In this document: in pieces, positions 22,000 through 32,134 of the stretch
Numbering within the stretch: the stretch's first letter is position 1
How the letters are laid out: every line of letters starts with the position of its first letter
Origin: Brassica napus
Taxonomy: Eukaryota > Streptophyta > Magnoliopsida > Brassicales > Brassicaceae
Direction: 5' to 3'
DNA: 64,000 nt
Assembly: GCF_020379485.1 (NCBI RefSeq)
Contig: NC_063448.1
Coordinates: 19,739,726-19,803,725, forward strand
Program-made: the position numbers and the translations under genes
Notes under the pieces: model-generated
Database searches by the model: none
What the model was told of the DNA's origin: nothing
Seen by the model: the letters and a program-made list of their open reading frames with translations, nothing else

Positions 22000-23695
22000 T
22001 TCCCATCTCTCTTCGGGGAGCTCACCGTCTTTTATGTAGTTATATATTGGAACTCTCCAGTCTGGTATGGCCTCAAGTTCTTTTCAGAAAGCTTCGTGCG
22101 CTTCGCTGTTAGTTTCATGAACGGCCTCTTCGAGGATACTTGCTGAGGTTGCGGTCCTCCTAGTCCTAATGGGTGGCTCGTTAGGGGATGGTCGCTCGTC
22201 GAGCTCACTGTTGGTTTCGTCGTCGAGATTCTTATTTGCTCTATTGGCTTTGCTTCGTGTCATGATTGCACCGATGCAAGGAGGATTATCCCCTTGAAGG
22301 TCGGTTGCTTTGCATTGAAGATCTATGCTGGGCTTCTCTACTCCTTCTACTGGTATTACACTCCTTATTACCGGATTGGAAGACGAAGCTAGCGCGGCTA
22401 GAGCGTCGGCCGACGTGGTATCTCCTCTTGGGATTTTCGTGAGCTCGAATTTGTCGAACTGCTGAGTGATCTCTCATAGAATTGCAAGATATGCTTCCAT
22501 TCTTTCGTTTTTTGCTTCATATTCTCCATGGAATTGGCTCGTGACTAACTACGAGTCGCTGAAGGCGCTAATTTCCCGGGCGCCGACGCTTCGTGTGATT
22601 CGTAAACCGGCAATCAGGGATTCATATTCGCCTTCATTGTTTGATGCGCTGAATTCCAGGCGAAATGATTGCTCGATCATTTCTCATGTCGGGGATTCAA
22701 GTTGTATTCCGATCCCGAACCCTTGTCTCGACGAGGCTCCATCTACGTGTAATTTCCATGTTTGGGTATTCGTCTCGCGTTATCCTCCTTCGGGACGAGT
22801 TCAATGACGAAATCAACTAGTATATGTGCTTTCGAGCTCGGTCATGGTTTGTACTCGATGTCGTATTCGCTGAGCTCGATTGCCCACTATGCCAATCTTC
22901 AAGATTGGCTTGGACTGTGGAGTACTGTCCGTAGGGGTTGCGATGTCATGACTGTGATCGAATGCGACTGGAAGTAGGGTCTTAATTTTCGAGCCGCGGT
23001 TACCACTGCTAGTGCTAGTTTTTCCATTACGGGGTACCTGGTTTTGGCGTCGACCAATGATCTACTCACATAGTTGCGACGTATAAAAAGAGGGTCTCTC
23101 CTATGATCGGTTTTGATAGTACGGGCGGCTCGCTGATATATGCCTTAAGTTCTTTTGGGGCGGAGTCGTATTCGGTGTTCCATTCAAACTTCTTATTTCC
23201 TTTCAATAGCTTGTAGAAAGGAAGGCATCTGTCAGTTGACCTGGAGATGAAACGGTTTAATGCAACTATTTTGCCGGTGAGGTGTTGTACCTCTCCGATT
23301 GACCTCGGAGGTAGGGTATCGATGAGCTCCGCAATCTGTTTTGGGTTGGCTTTGTATCCCCTTTCAGTCACGAGGTATCCGAGGAACTCTCCGGAGGCTA
23401 CTCCGAAAGTGCATTTTGTAGGGTTCAGTTTCATTCCGAACTTGTTGAGAATGTTAATGCACTCCTGGAGTTGTAGAACGTGGTCGCTGGCTCTTGATGA
23501 CTTCTCTAGCATTTCATCTATGTAAACTTCCATAGTTCTTCCGAGTTGCGTGGAGAACATCTTATTTACTAGTCTTTGGTAAGTAGCTCCGGCGTTCTTT
23601 AATCCGAATGGCATCACTTTGTAGCAGTAGGTGCCCCGCTCGGTGATGAAGCTCATTTTTTCTTGGTCGTCGGGGTTCATGAAGGAAAGTAGTTC
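22000..23695 (-). pseudogene. Gypsy A RT (C-terminal part), RNase H and second RNase H-like domain
   Basis: 23680-23066 is open: CYKVMPFGLKNAGATYQRLVN, then EVYIDEMLEKS where the polymerase YxDD should be (YIDE, so the second Asp is lost), then EFLGYLV and the RNase H start. 22980-22290 in broken frames gives a second RNase H-like block (HVDGASS, SNNEGEYESL), typical of Tat elements. Just before 23680 the FSGYNQ segment is missing: SFM passes directly to NPDDQEK, probably a small deletion between repeated ATG triplets. The upstream RT part lies across element B at 30848-31130. Confidence 0.78.
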
Positions 23696-23700
23696 TTGTC

Positions 23701-24835
23701 TGTGGGAACCGAAATTCGCACTGTCGATTTCCGTTTAAATAAGGAAACTAGGAAAACCCTAATTTTCCAGAGGTTCCTGATATCTGCTAATACCACACGC
23801 CAAGCAATCAGAACACAAGAATAACAACGATAAAGTATAAGAAATTGAAAAGAGAGCAAAGTAAATATTATTCCGTATTCGCGTTTGAGCGTTACAACAA
23901 GGTAAGAGCCTGGGCTACGAGAGCTGTCGGCGAGATTCCTATTTCTAAAACCCTAAGATGGCAATAACCTAGTTGAGTCGCAGCTCGAATAACAAAAACG
24001 GAAATATGCCTAATTGCTCTAAGTGCTAAGTTTTCTGTGAAAAAGTTCTCCCTCCATGCATCTTGCCTAGGACTCCTTATATACTGGCTCCAAGGTCGGT
24101 TTACGCTTTTCCCTTTCTGCCCTTAAGCCGCCATAGCATAAAAATGAAGATATTCTATTTTTTCCGATCTTCGTAATTATCTTCAAAATTTCGTATTTAT
24201 CCGCGGAAAATTGACATTTATCTTTCTTTACGAACCAGGCGTAAACCGTCATGCGGCTTATGGGATGTGGTTAAGAAATCGTAAGTTGGGCTTGGAGTCA
24301 TGTCTTAGGTCCCTTTGGGCCATCTTCCGACTCGAAGCGTTTGTTACGGCTTCTTTCGATAAAGAACGAACTTTCCGCGGTTTTTACGGTAAAGTTTGAT
24401 CGATAACTTAGAATGGCGGGGAATCGTGAAATGGTTTTGCTACGGTCTTGGGGAAATAGCATCGAAGGGTAGACGAGAACGCATGGACTAATGTCGTATC
24501 GATGTTTTGGAAGAGCTCGGTCGCTACGTAGCGACCGAGCTTTGGCTCGAGCCTGGTCGCTACGTAGTGACCGAGCGGAATGGATGTTCGGTCGCTATGT
24601 AGCGACTGAGCCTTGGCTCGAACTCGGACGCTATGTAGCGACCGAGTGGAGCTCGTGTTCGGTCGCTGCGTAACGATCCTTTTCGGGCTTTTGTCCGATG
24701 ACTCGCGTTTCCTCCGTAAAGCTTTTCGTTGAGAATAATCTATTTCGAAAAAGTATTTGTCGAAGAATTTTTCTACGTTTTTCTTCTTCGGGGATTTGGA
24801 CGTTAACTTCGTCGTAACCGTTTTTGACCCCAACA
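23701..24835 (-). repeat. Gypsy B 3' LTR
   Basis: 1,135 bp. The minus-strand TATA box TATATAAGG is the complement of 24075-24083. The U3 part holds the palindrome array at 24515-24680. A G-rich polypurine tract is complementary to 24836-24855. Confidence 0.9.
24515..24680. repeat. array of palindromes in LTR of Gypsy B, about 5 units
   Basis: The unit core is CGGTCGCTACGTAGCGACCG, a perfect 20-bp palindrome; the first copy (24515-24540) extends to 26 bp. Later units at about 24553, 24589, 24626 and 24660 carry substitutions, mostly in the TACGTA centre. Spacers of 15-20 bp include TTGGCTCGA. Confidence 0.9.
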
Positions 24836-24965
24836 GTTAGCCCCCCAGCTCGTTGGGAGCGTGGATTTCTAGCGAGGTCCCAATGCGCGGTATGGGGAGT
24901 TTGGACGAGATTGGTGTATTTGGGCGAAGTTCGTGTCCAAAAATCCGTAAGTAAATAGTAATTTC

Positions 24966-25010
24966 TCATGCCTATAAGAAGGGAGGCAACTTCTTCACAA
25001 TCTTCACACT
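24966..25010 (+). promoter_or_regulatory. putative promoter of the antisense gene of Gypsy B
   Basis: CCTATAAGAAG at about 24971-24981 is TATA-like and followed about 25 bp later by a CTTCACAATCTTCACAC leader. It is 120 bp upstream of the ATG at 25100 and outside the LTR. Inferred from sequence and position. Confidence 0.5.
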
Positions 25011-25099
25011 TACTCATTCTCATAGAGAGGTTTTTCTTGAAAAGTTCTTTCTCTTTTTCTCTATCATTTCCTTCTTGATTTAAAAAAGAAAAACACGAG

Positions 25100-26857
25100 A
25101 TGTCGAGTACGAAGAGGAATTCGAAGAAAGGGTCCTTGCCCGCGAACGTTTCTGAAAAGCTTCGAGTGCCGAAGATGGAATTCGTTCCTCATTCGGTAGA
25201 CCCAGCCGAGAACGAGTCATGGTGGGTGGCGTGTTACGGTTCGATCACGCCTCCCATAGAAAAATTGTTCCCGGTCATGAACCATCGCCCGGTGGAGGAA
25301 GGTGCGCCGAGTAGGAGTACTAGTGGATTCCTCGAGGTCATGCGGTCGTTCTACCATATTTCGGACGCGGTGGAATTCAGGGTTTCTCGTCAAGGAGAAT
25401 GCGCTAGTAGTCCACCAGAGGGCTTCTTTACTTGTTACGAGGCATTCGTAGTGCGTTGCCGTTTATTGTTCCTGATCCCCGAGATCATCGTCCGTGTGTT
25501 GGGTCATTTCGGGGTGGCGATAAGCCAACTGAATCCTCTTGGCATCCAGCACCTCATAGGGATCCTGGTCCTGAGCTACGAGCATGGTCTTTCTCTCACC
25601 GTCGATCACTTCGAAACGCTTCTACGATTACAGATCATCAGGGACACGGACACGTACAGGCTGGTTCCTCGGAACTTCATGTCAGTGGCAAAGGGGTTCA
25701 CTTCTAACTTCAACTCATGGAGGAAGTTTTTCTTCTTCGTTCGTGTAGACGCAGCGTCCGTTGAGGAAAGTTGTATCCCACTGTTTCGGAGGTTGCCAAA
25801 CGATCGTCCCTTTATCAACCCTCTTGCTTCGTTTCCTGAGGACATTATTGCGATGAGGAATGGTCCTTTTTTCTGGACTTCCATTACGCCGAAGAGAGTT
25901 CGAAAGGCGCTGAGGTTTGTGCATCCTGGTCCTGCTTTGGGCGGAGAAACAATGAGTGATTCCGAACCTGAAGACCAAGGTCCCAACGCCGCTCTCACGA
26001 TTGTGACGGGGCCGAACTCTTTAAAGGGGAAAGATATTGATCTCGGCGACCTGGAGTTTTAGGTGGACGATTGCATGCTTCCAAGATGGGATCCGAACCT
26101 TGCTTTCGGCGATGGAAGTGGTACGAGCGAGGTCCCTATTCCGGACTTTGATGATTTCTTCGCTGGTCTTCCATCGGGCTTTGACGCTCCTCAGGCCACG
26201 AGCGAGTCAGGGAGGCCGAAAGTTGTTGCGGAAGGATCTCGTATCATTAACGAGGTATAAACTTTAATAATTCTGACGATCGTTATTATTATTTTATGCA
26301 CATAACGTGTCAATCGGTTTTATAGGGTTTGAACTTTCTTGGATTGGCCATTGAGGCGAGCCATAGAGAGGCCATGATCTATCGCTTTAAAGCGGAGAAG
26401 GCGGAAAAGGATCTTGCTCGCATGCGAGACGAGATGCTGGCGCGAGACGCTCAACTCGTTCGTGATCATGCCAGGGCTGTTCGTAGGGCGGAACGAAAGG
26501 GCAAGAGGGAAATCATCGAGGTGATGAAGACTCGCGCTTCTCAATTCCAGGTTGAGTACGGGAATCTTAAGGGCGCTTTCAACTCGCTTGGAGACTTCCG
26601 TGAGTGTCACGGCTCCGTCGGGAGCCTTTGGAAGACGCAGGAAGATGACTACGTTTTCGAGAGGGAGATGGAGTTAATGAAGGGTGGGAACCTTTCCTCC
26701 AATCGATGGGAATATCCAGGGATTGTGGGATCCCATCCCGGTTTCCCCTGATACCGTAGAAACTACGACAGATTTTGCCGGTGACGATGAGGAAGTGAAC
26801 TTTCCTGCGGATGCATTCGGAGCTTCCTTGTCCGGGAGTTTTAACTTTGATCTGTGA
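25100..26857 (+). pseudogene. plus-strand two-exon gene in Gypsy B, opposite to gag-pol
   Basis: ATG 25100 opens 320 codons (basic N-terminus; [60 protein letters not shown]), matching the globular part of the plant 'putative gypsy type transposon' family. TAG at 26060 interrupts the frame, which continues in phase to 26254. An intron with GT/AG ends (26255-26325) follows, then a coiled-coil exon ([39 protein letters not shown]). The frame slips near 26700; the expected acidic tail (FAGDDEEVNFPADAFGASLSG) is in another frame and ends at TGA 26855. Role unknown. It is the counterpart of 18278-20418 in A. Confidence 0.72.
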
Positions 26858-27967
26858 TCGTTTTGACGGGAAGTAGTTTTTCCCTTTATCTAGTATTTAG
26901 CGGCCGAGTGTGGCCTTTGTTCATATATGTCTGGCGGAGCGTGGCCTTCGAACTTTGTATGGGCCTTTTTTTTGGCTGTTTTTGTCGGGACTGGCTGTTG
27001 GTGGCTTTGAACCCCTACCGTTATGCGGTTTATATAATGGATGTTTGTTTGAGTTACTTTGTTTTAGAGTGGGTTTTGAAGTAAACATGAGTTGTCGTCT
27101 CATATTTATCTTCGTTGAAGCGTTCAATCTGTCTGTTTGTTCGAGACGTGAGTTTTCGTAAAAATTATTTACGATCTTTTTGGGAACGTTGAGATATGAA
27201 CGAAGAGACATGTTTTAGGATCTCGTATCGTTTAGATATCATGTCTTTGAGATGTCTGAGACCAATGCGATGGGTTTAGGGCAAGACATAGGTTTACTCT
27301 CAGTTTTAAGGTTTGTGCGGTGACTAGCCGGCTATCGGTTTTCCTGTTGCGATTTCTAACTGATTCGTACCGATTTAAAGTCCGCGATAGGTTCTCGGCT
27401 TATACGATTTGTATGATATGAATCGAGCATCTTTCCAGAGACAATTTTTAAGCCAACTGGAAGTGCTTGACCAAAATTTCGGATTTTTTTTGTAGCGCGC
27501 TTTCGTCCTTGTGTTGGACGTTTGAAGATCAAAAGAGTGATCAAGTTGCGTTTCTTTAAGACGGCTGATGTGTTCATTGGGGCCAATCGACGAACGAAAT
27601 GTAAGATTTGTAGTGGTCGCGTTCGGACAATTTGTTCGTATTATCTCGATTTTTAACTTGGCGACGTCTCGCAGTTATTTCGAAGACTATACGTATATTT
27701 TTGGTGCTGAAGTGAGATTGTTTTGCGATTTTTTCTTAAAAAGAGCGACGCATATTTCGTAAAACTTTTCGAAATCTCTATAGAATTCGATTACAATAAC
27801 GCATCTTTTCCTATGTGGGAGTATACGAGTATAAGCACCCACTCCCCCCTTTTTAGAGAGGGGGATAGCTGAACTCGTCCTTCGACGAGCTGCCTACGTA
27901 CCCCTTTCAAGGATCAAGCCATCTTGTAGTTCTATTTTATGCCGTGAGTATAAGCACCCACTCCCCC
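26858..27967. other. 3' spacer of the antisense gene in Gypsy B
   Basis: No gene found. The phrase GAGTATAAGCACCCACTCCC occurs twice (about 27828 and 27946). Sequence at 27880-27930 resembles the junction before pol in A (20750-20800), so pol of B should have begun near here. Confidence 0.5.
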
Positions 27968-28189
27968 CTCTTTGGCACTCTATCTTCTTGTATCTTGCGA
28001 ACTTTTTAGCTTTGGCGTTCATTTATAAAGATTTTACTGATGTGCGTTCACTCTAACACTAGAACGTGTTTGTTTTCCACTTTGAGTGTTGATCTTATAG
28101 ATGAAGTTGTTCAGGTAAAATATTTCCATACCAATAATATCATGTCACTGATTCCAAAAATATGTTGTGATACATAAGAGCGAAATGAT

Positions 28190-28457
28190 TTGCTATATAT
28201 GATATAGCGGATTCCTCCAACTAGCAGAGCGGCGAATTGAATCTGATGAAAATCTGGAGAAAGCATTGAATATAATGCTGCAAGTAAGTCCTTGCCCTCA
28301 CGATATCCTCAACAAAACTTTCAATCTTTCTTTTATGTTTGAGTTATCAGTTTTATCACTTTATGTATTTGAATGATATGTACCACTACGTATATCTCAG
28401 CCTGTTCGTGATATAAAAAACTAAGAGCACGCCAAAAATCTACCGGAACAGGTCAAG
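28190..28457 (+). pseudogene. tyrosyl-tRNA synthetase C-terminal fragment (duplicate copy)
   Basis: The exon ending at 28283 encodes LEKALNIMLQ with GTAAGT after it. Acceptor AG at 28400 precedes an exon with PVRD and, after a stop and changes, AKNL and EQVK, ending at 28457 before a GC donor. This is the duplicate of 33060-33309, with one extra stop (TAA) in the second exon. Confidence 0.6.
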
Positions 28458-28487
28458 GCAATAACATGTCCCCCCCCCCCCCCCTCC

Positions 28488-28617
28488 TATTAGCTTAAAT
28501 ATCCCGGTTATATATTAAACCGTTGGTTTAGCTTCCTTTTACTAAACCAATGTCATATATATATGAAACGATGTTACTAACTTTCAGCTAAGAAGCTTTA
28601 ATTGAAAATATTCAATA
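28488..28617 (+). repeat. copied 5' LTR of Copia-2
   Basis: 130 bp starting TATTAGC and ending TTCAATA, directly followed by TGGTATCAGAGCC. No Copia body follows; the copy stops 50 bp later. Confidence 0.88.
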
Positions 28618-28757
28618 TGGTATCAGAGCCACTCATGGCTTCTTCTCTTTCATTTCGTGATTTCTCGAGTTGAATCTGTACTTCCCATCGTGATGTGGAA
28701 AGCTTGAAGGTGCGCTCTCAGATCGGTCGTACCATCATACTTCAGTACTTTGATTTT

Positions 28758-29554
28758 TCATGGATCGGATACCCTCGTATCTGAGATGCGAGCGGTGAAA
28801 GGGGTCTTCCGAGCCCCTTCCAGCATCCTGTCGATCTCGGGGGCCGCGCTAGTAGCTTGATTGATTTGGGATTTTACGGCTCTTACTTCTGCCGCAGTCT
28901 TGGTGATATAGTCGCGAAGATCGCGTATATCCGACGTCTCGTCAGCAGATTTCCGCGCTTGTCGGCATTTACTGCGAGTGAGCTCGGTTTGTTTTTCAGC
29001 CAGTTCTTCTTGTTCGTTCCAATAGAGGATTCCCTCCTCTTCTGTCATTGGTTTATCGAACGGAGACCTTTCCCGAATGAATCGGCTTCTGGTCCTCCTT
29101 GGATGTCTGTCGACGTGCTCATCAGTATTGTTGGAGACATCGCTAGGATCCAGGTTGACTTGCTCGACTCCGTTGTCCTCCGAAACCCTCGCGGGAGGCG
29201 GAGGGCTTTCGGAGTTTCCCTTTTCGATGAGAGATTTCTCGCTAGGGTTTCGACCCGAAGGTCGTTCCTGTGCGGCTCCAGGCCTGTTTAGTGGGGTTGC
29301 AAAGTCGGGTCTTTTCCCGCGGACTTTAGTGGTTCCGCGGGGGCGAATTGCTCGAGTCCTTGCCGTTAAAGTTTCAACTTGTTTGGTCAAGGTGACCTTT
29401 TTTCGTAGGTGGCGAACATCTTTTTAAACTCCTCGAGCGCCGCGGCGTTGGCTGGTGCGTTGGCCGCGGATACGTCCGCTATGGGAGTGTGGAGATCAGT
29501 GCCGCTGCCTCCGTTAAGAGGAGTTTGCACGTTATCCGTGTCGTCAGTTGACAT
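28758..29554 (-). pseudogene. Gypsy B gag, N-terminal part
   Basis: The minus-strand ATG at 29554-29552 begins [13 protein letters not shown], then a frameshift near 29395, then an open frame to 28758. That frame has a basic segment ([13 protein letters not shown]) and a charged helical stretch ([24 protein letters not shown]), then [18 protein letters not shown]. These are typical of the poorly conserved front of Tat gag proteins. The capsid core and zinc knuckle expected downstream are absent; the frame ends just before the copied segment. A weak alternative is a partial gag of a different Gypsy family. Confidence 0.7.
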
Positions 29555-29623
29555 GTCTGGTTGAGCGTGATGTGGTTGAGAGTTAGATTGATCCGTACCC
29601 CCCCCCTCCTTCTAGCGCCAAAC

Positions 29624-30842
29624 TGTGGGAACCGAAATTCGCACTGTCGATTTCCGTTTAAATAAGGAAACTAGGAAAACCCTAATTTCCCAGAGGTACA
29701 GGATATCTGCTAATACCACACGCCAAGCAATCAGAACACAAGAATAACAACGATAAAGTATAAGAAATGAAAAGAGAGCAAAATATATCTTATTCCGTAT
29801 TCACGTTTGAGCGTTACAACAAGGTAAAAGCCTGGGCTACGAGAGCTGTCGGCGAGATTCCTAGTTCTAAAACCCTAAGACGGCAATAACCTAGTTTAGT
29901 CGCAGCTCGAATAACAAAAACAGAAATATGCCTAATTGCTCTAAGTGCTAAGTTTTCTGTGAAAAAGTTCTCCCTCCATGCCTCTCGCCTAGGACTCCTT
30001 ATATACTGGCTCCAAGGTCGGTTTACGCTTTTCCCCTTGTGCCCTTAAGCCGCCATAGCATAAAAATGGAAATATTCCATTTTTTCCGATCTTCGTAATT
30101 ATCCTCAATATTTATCCGCGGAAACTTGACATTTATCTTTCTTTGCGAACTAGGCGTAAACCATCATGCGGCTTACGGGATGTGGTTAAGAAATCGTAAG
30201 TTGGGCTTCGAGTCATGTCTTAGGTCCCTTTGGGCCGTCTTCCGACTCGAAGCGTTTGATACGGCTTCTTTCGATAAAGAACGAACTTTCCGCGGTTTTT
30301 ACGGTAAAGTTTGATCGATAACTTAGAATGGCGGGGAATCGTGAAATGGGTTCGCTACGGTCTTCGGGAGATAGCATCGAAGGGTAGACGAGAACGCATG
30401 GACTAATGTCGTGTCGATGTTTCGGAAGAGCTCGGTCACTACGTAGCGACCGAGCGCTTGATCGCTACGTAGCGACCGAACTTTGGTTCGAGCTCGGTCG
30501 CTACGTAGCGACCGAGCTTTGGCTCGATCCCGGTCGCTACATAGCGACCGAGCGATTTCTCGGTCGCTACGTAGCGACCGAGCGGAATGGACGTTCGGTC
30601 GCTATGTAGCGACTGAGCCTTGGCTCGAACTCGGACGCTACAAAGCGACCGAGTGGAGCTCGTGTTTGGTCGCTGCGTAACGATCTTTTTCGGGCTTTTG
30701 TCCGATGACTCGCGTTTCCTCCGTAAAACTTTTCGTATAGAAGAATCTATTTCAAAAAAGTATTTGTCGAAGAAGTTTTCTACGTTTTTCTTCTTCGGGG
30801 ATTTGGACGTTAACTTCGTCGTAACCGTTTTTGACCCCAACA
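29624..30842 (-). repeat. Gypsy B 5' LTR
   Basis: 1,219 bp, 84 bp longer than its partner, mainly because the palindrome array has more units. The minus-strand TATA box is the complement of 29997-30005. Confidence 0.9.
30428..30690. repeat. array of palindromes in the 5' LTR of Gypsy B, about 8 units
   Basis: Same 20-bp palindrome as at 24515, with about eight copies. Perfect copies lie near 30497 and 30560; others differ at one to three bases. The two outermost units on the right correspond to those in the other LTR, and the extra copies are toward the left. Confidence 0.9.
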
Positions 30843-30847
30843 GTGTC

Positions 30848-31480
30848 CAGCTGTGGCTTCTACCAGCCGGTCGATGTGTGGTAATGGGAAGCTATCTTTT
30901 GGGCATGCTTTGTTGAGATCGGTGAAATCGATGCACACTCTCCATTTTCCATTTTAATTTTTTACTACGATTGGGTTTGTGAGCCAGTCAAGATATTGGA
31001 CTTCGCGAATGGAGCCAATTTTTAGGAGCTTGTCCACTTCGTCGTTTACAGCCTTGGCTCGTTCGGGTCCTAGCTTTCTTCATTTATGTTTGACAGGCTT
31101 AAACGTAGGGTCGACGTTTAGGTCGTGGGAGGTGATACTGATGTCAATTCCGGGCATGTCTGTTGCTGACCATGCGATTGTTTTGATAATTTGCTTGAGG
31201 AAAGACAAAAGGTCGTGCCTGACTTCAGGAGGGAGATCATTTCCGATGCTGACGCCTTTTTCTTGGGAGCTTTCGTCTAGAGCGACGACGCTCGATAGAT
31301 CTTTGGCGGGGTTTTTTTACCGTGAGATCACGGATGAGTTAGACGTTCTCTCCTCACAGGGGAATCCTCCGGAATCCGGTCATATAGCAGGCTCAGGATT
31401 GTTTCTGGCTCCCAGGTATGGTTTTTCGCCGGTCGATGATAAAAACTTCAAGCATTGATGGTAAACCGAAGGGACCGCCC
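30848..31480 (-). pseudogene. Gypsy A reverse transcriptase N-terminal part
   Basis: Minus-strand frames give ERAKAVNDEVDKLLKIGSI and REVQYLDWLTNPIVV, then NGKWRVCIDFTDLNKACPKDSFPLP, the standard Gypsy RT opening with the first catalytic Asp block, then IDRLVEATAG up to the insertion site of B. A TAA interrupts it near 30957. Residues toward 31480 form the linker from protease (SVYHQCLKF). Confidence 0.78.
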
Positions 31481-31493
31481 TCATCTGGTGTAG

Positions 31494-32057
31494 TCAGGGA
31501 CGTCCTACGATGGCGTCAAAGGGCATGAAATGATCAACTACAGTGAACCGGGTCTCCAGTTCGACGTCGTGAGTTCTGGCGGTCAGTGGCACGATCCCGA
31601 GTGATCGGACCGACTTTCCTTCGAAACTATTGAGGGGAGTCATTTCGTGATCAATTATTGGGGTCAGTTGACTAATTGATCGAAGTGTCTTTTGTGAAAC
31701 GACGTTGACGGCGCTTCCAGTGTCGACGAGAATCTTCGAGAAGATGGAGCCCGCAAACTCCAACGTGGTGACTAGGGCATCGTCGTGAGGCATGTCAAGC
31801 TTTGTGATTTCGTTTTCGTGTAAATTTATAGTCTCGACTACGCATATTATCTCTTCTGAAGGCGCGACGCCGGGCTCGTTAGTTGCTTGCCGTGAGGTGT
31901 CGGATAGTTTGTCACTGAAGAGAAAATCTCGTCTTCGGGGAGAGATGCTTTGATCCTTCACGTCGTGGATGATTTTTGACGACTTTGGTTTTCCCGATCT
32001 AGAGAGGTCGAGATTGATCGATTCGACGCAGTCGGATCGTGCGTGATTAGGATCCAT
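31494..32057 (-). pseudogene. Gypsy A aspartic protease with a short gag stub
   Basis: A 187-codon minus-strand frame. About residues 85-165 form a retropepsin-like fold with the active-site motif LVDTGSAVNVV, preceded by DDALVTTLEFAG. The first 80 residues are charged linker. The start is only about 60 bp from the primer site, so nearly all of gag (capsid, zinc knuckle) has been lost. The protease frame itself is open. In intact elements it cleaves the Gag-Pol polyprotein. Confidence 0.75.
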
Positions 32058-32116
32058 AGTCGCGCTTAGGAAACTTTGATCGGTTTCTTAGCAAAGATGT
32101 TTTTCGTTTATCTTCC

Positions 32117-32134
32117 CCACCAACGGCGCCAAAA
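32117..32134 (-). promoter_or_regulatory. Gypsy A primer-binding site
   Basis: The minus strand next to the 5' LTR reads TTTTGGCGCCGTTGGTGG, the TGGCGCC-type site common in plant Gypsy elements. Confidence 0.75.

Larger units (their letters stand above)
27968..28683 (+). repeat. 716-bp copy of the DNA at 32820-33524, inside Gypsy B
   Basis: Nearly identical to 32820-33524 in the same direction: about nine substitutions, a longer C run (15 versus 7) and a 3-bp insertion, otherwise colinear. It contains the last synthetase exons, the 5' LTR and primer site of Copia-2, and about 50 bp of its leader, and ends abruptly at both sides. It replaces the pol region of B. Confidence 0.92.
23701..30842 (-). 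mobile_element. Gypsy element B, nested in the RT gene of A; lacks pol
   Basis: LTRs at 23701-24835 (1,135 bp) and 29624-30842 (1,219 bp) start TGTGGGAACC and end GACCCCAACA. Flanks TTGTC (23696-23700) and GTGTC (30843-30847) are a 5-bp duplication with one change; the left copy fits the unbroken RT codons. The primer site on the minus strand (TTTGGCGC, complement of 29616-29623) puts the 5' LTR on the right. The interior has gag (29554-28758), no pol, and a plus-strand gene at 25100-26857. Where pol should be there is a copied 716-bp segment (27968-28683). B is therefore non-autonomous now. Confidence 0.9.

Noticed and set aside
24515..24680. Regular repeats and spacers resembling a CRISPR array
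   Set aside because: Plant LTR context, the repeat is duplicated in the partner LTR, and spacers are themselves similar to one another.
30126..30609. Plus-strand frames repeating RSLRSDRA and RYVATE
   Set aside because: Translation artefacts of the palindrome array; the same in the other LTR.
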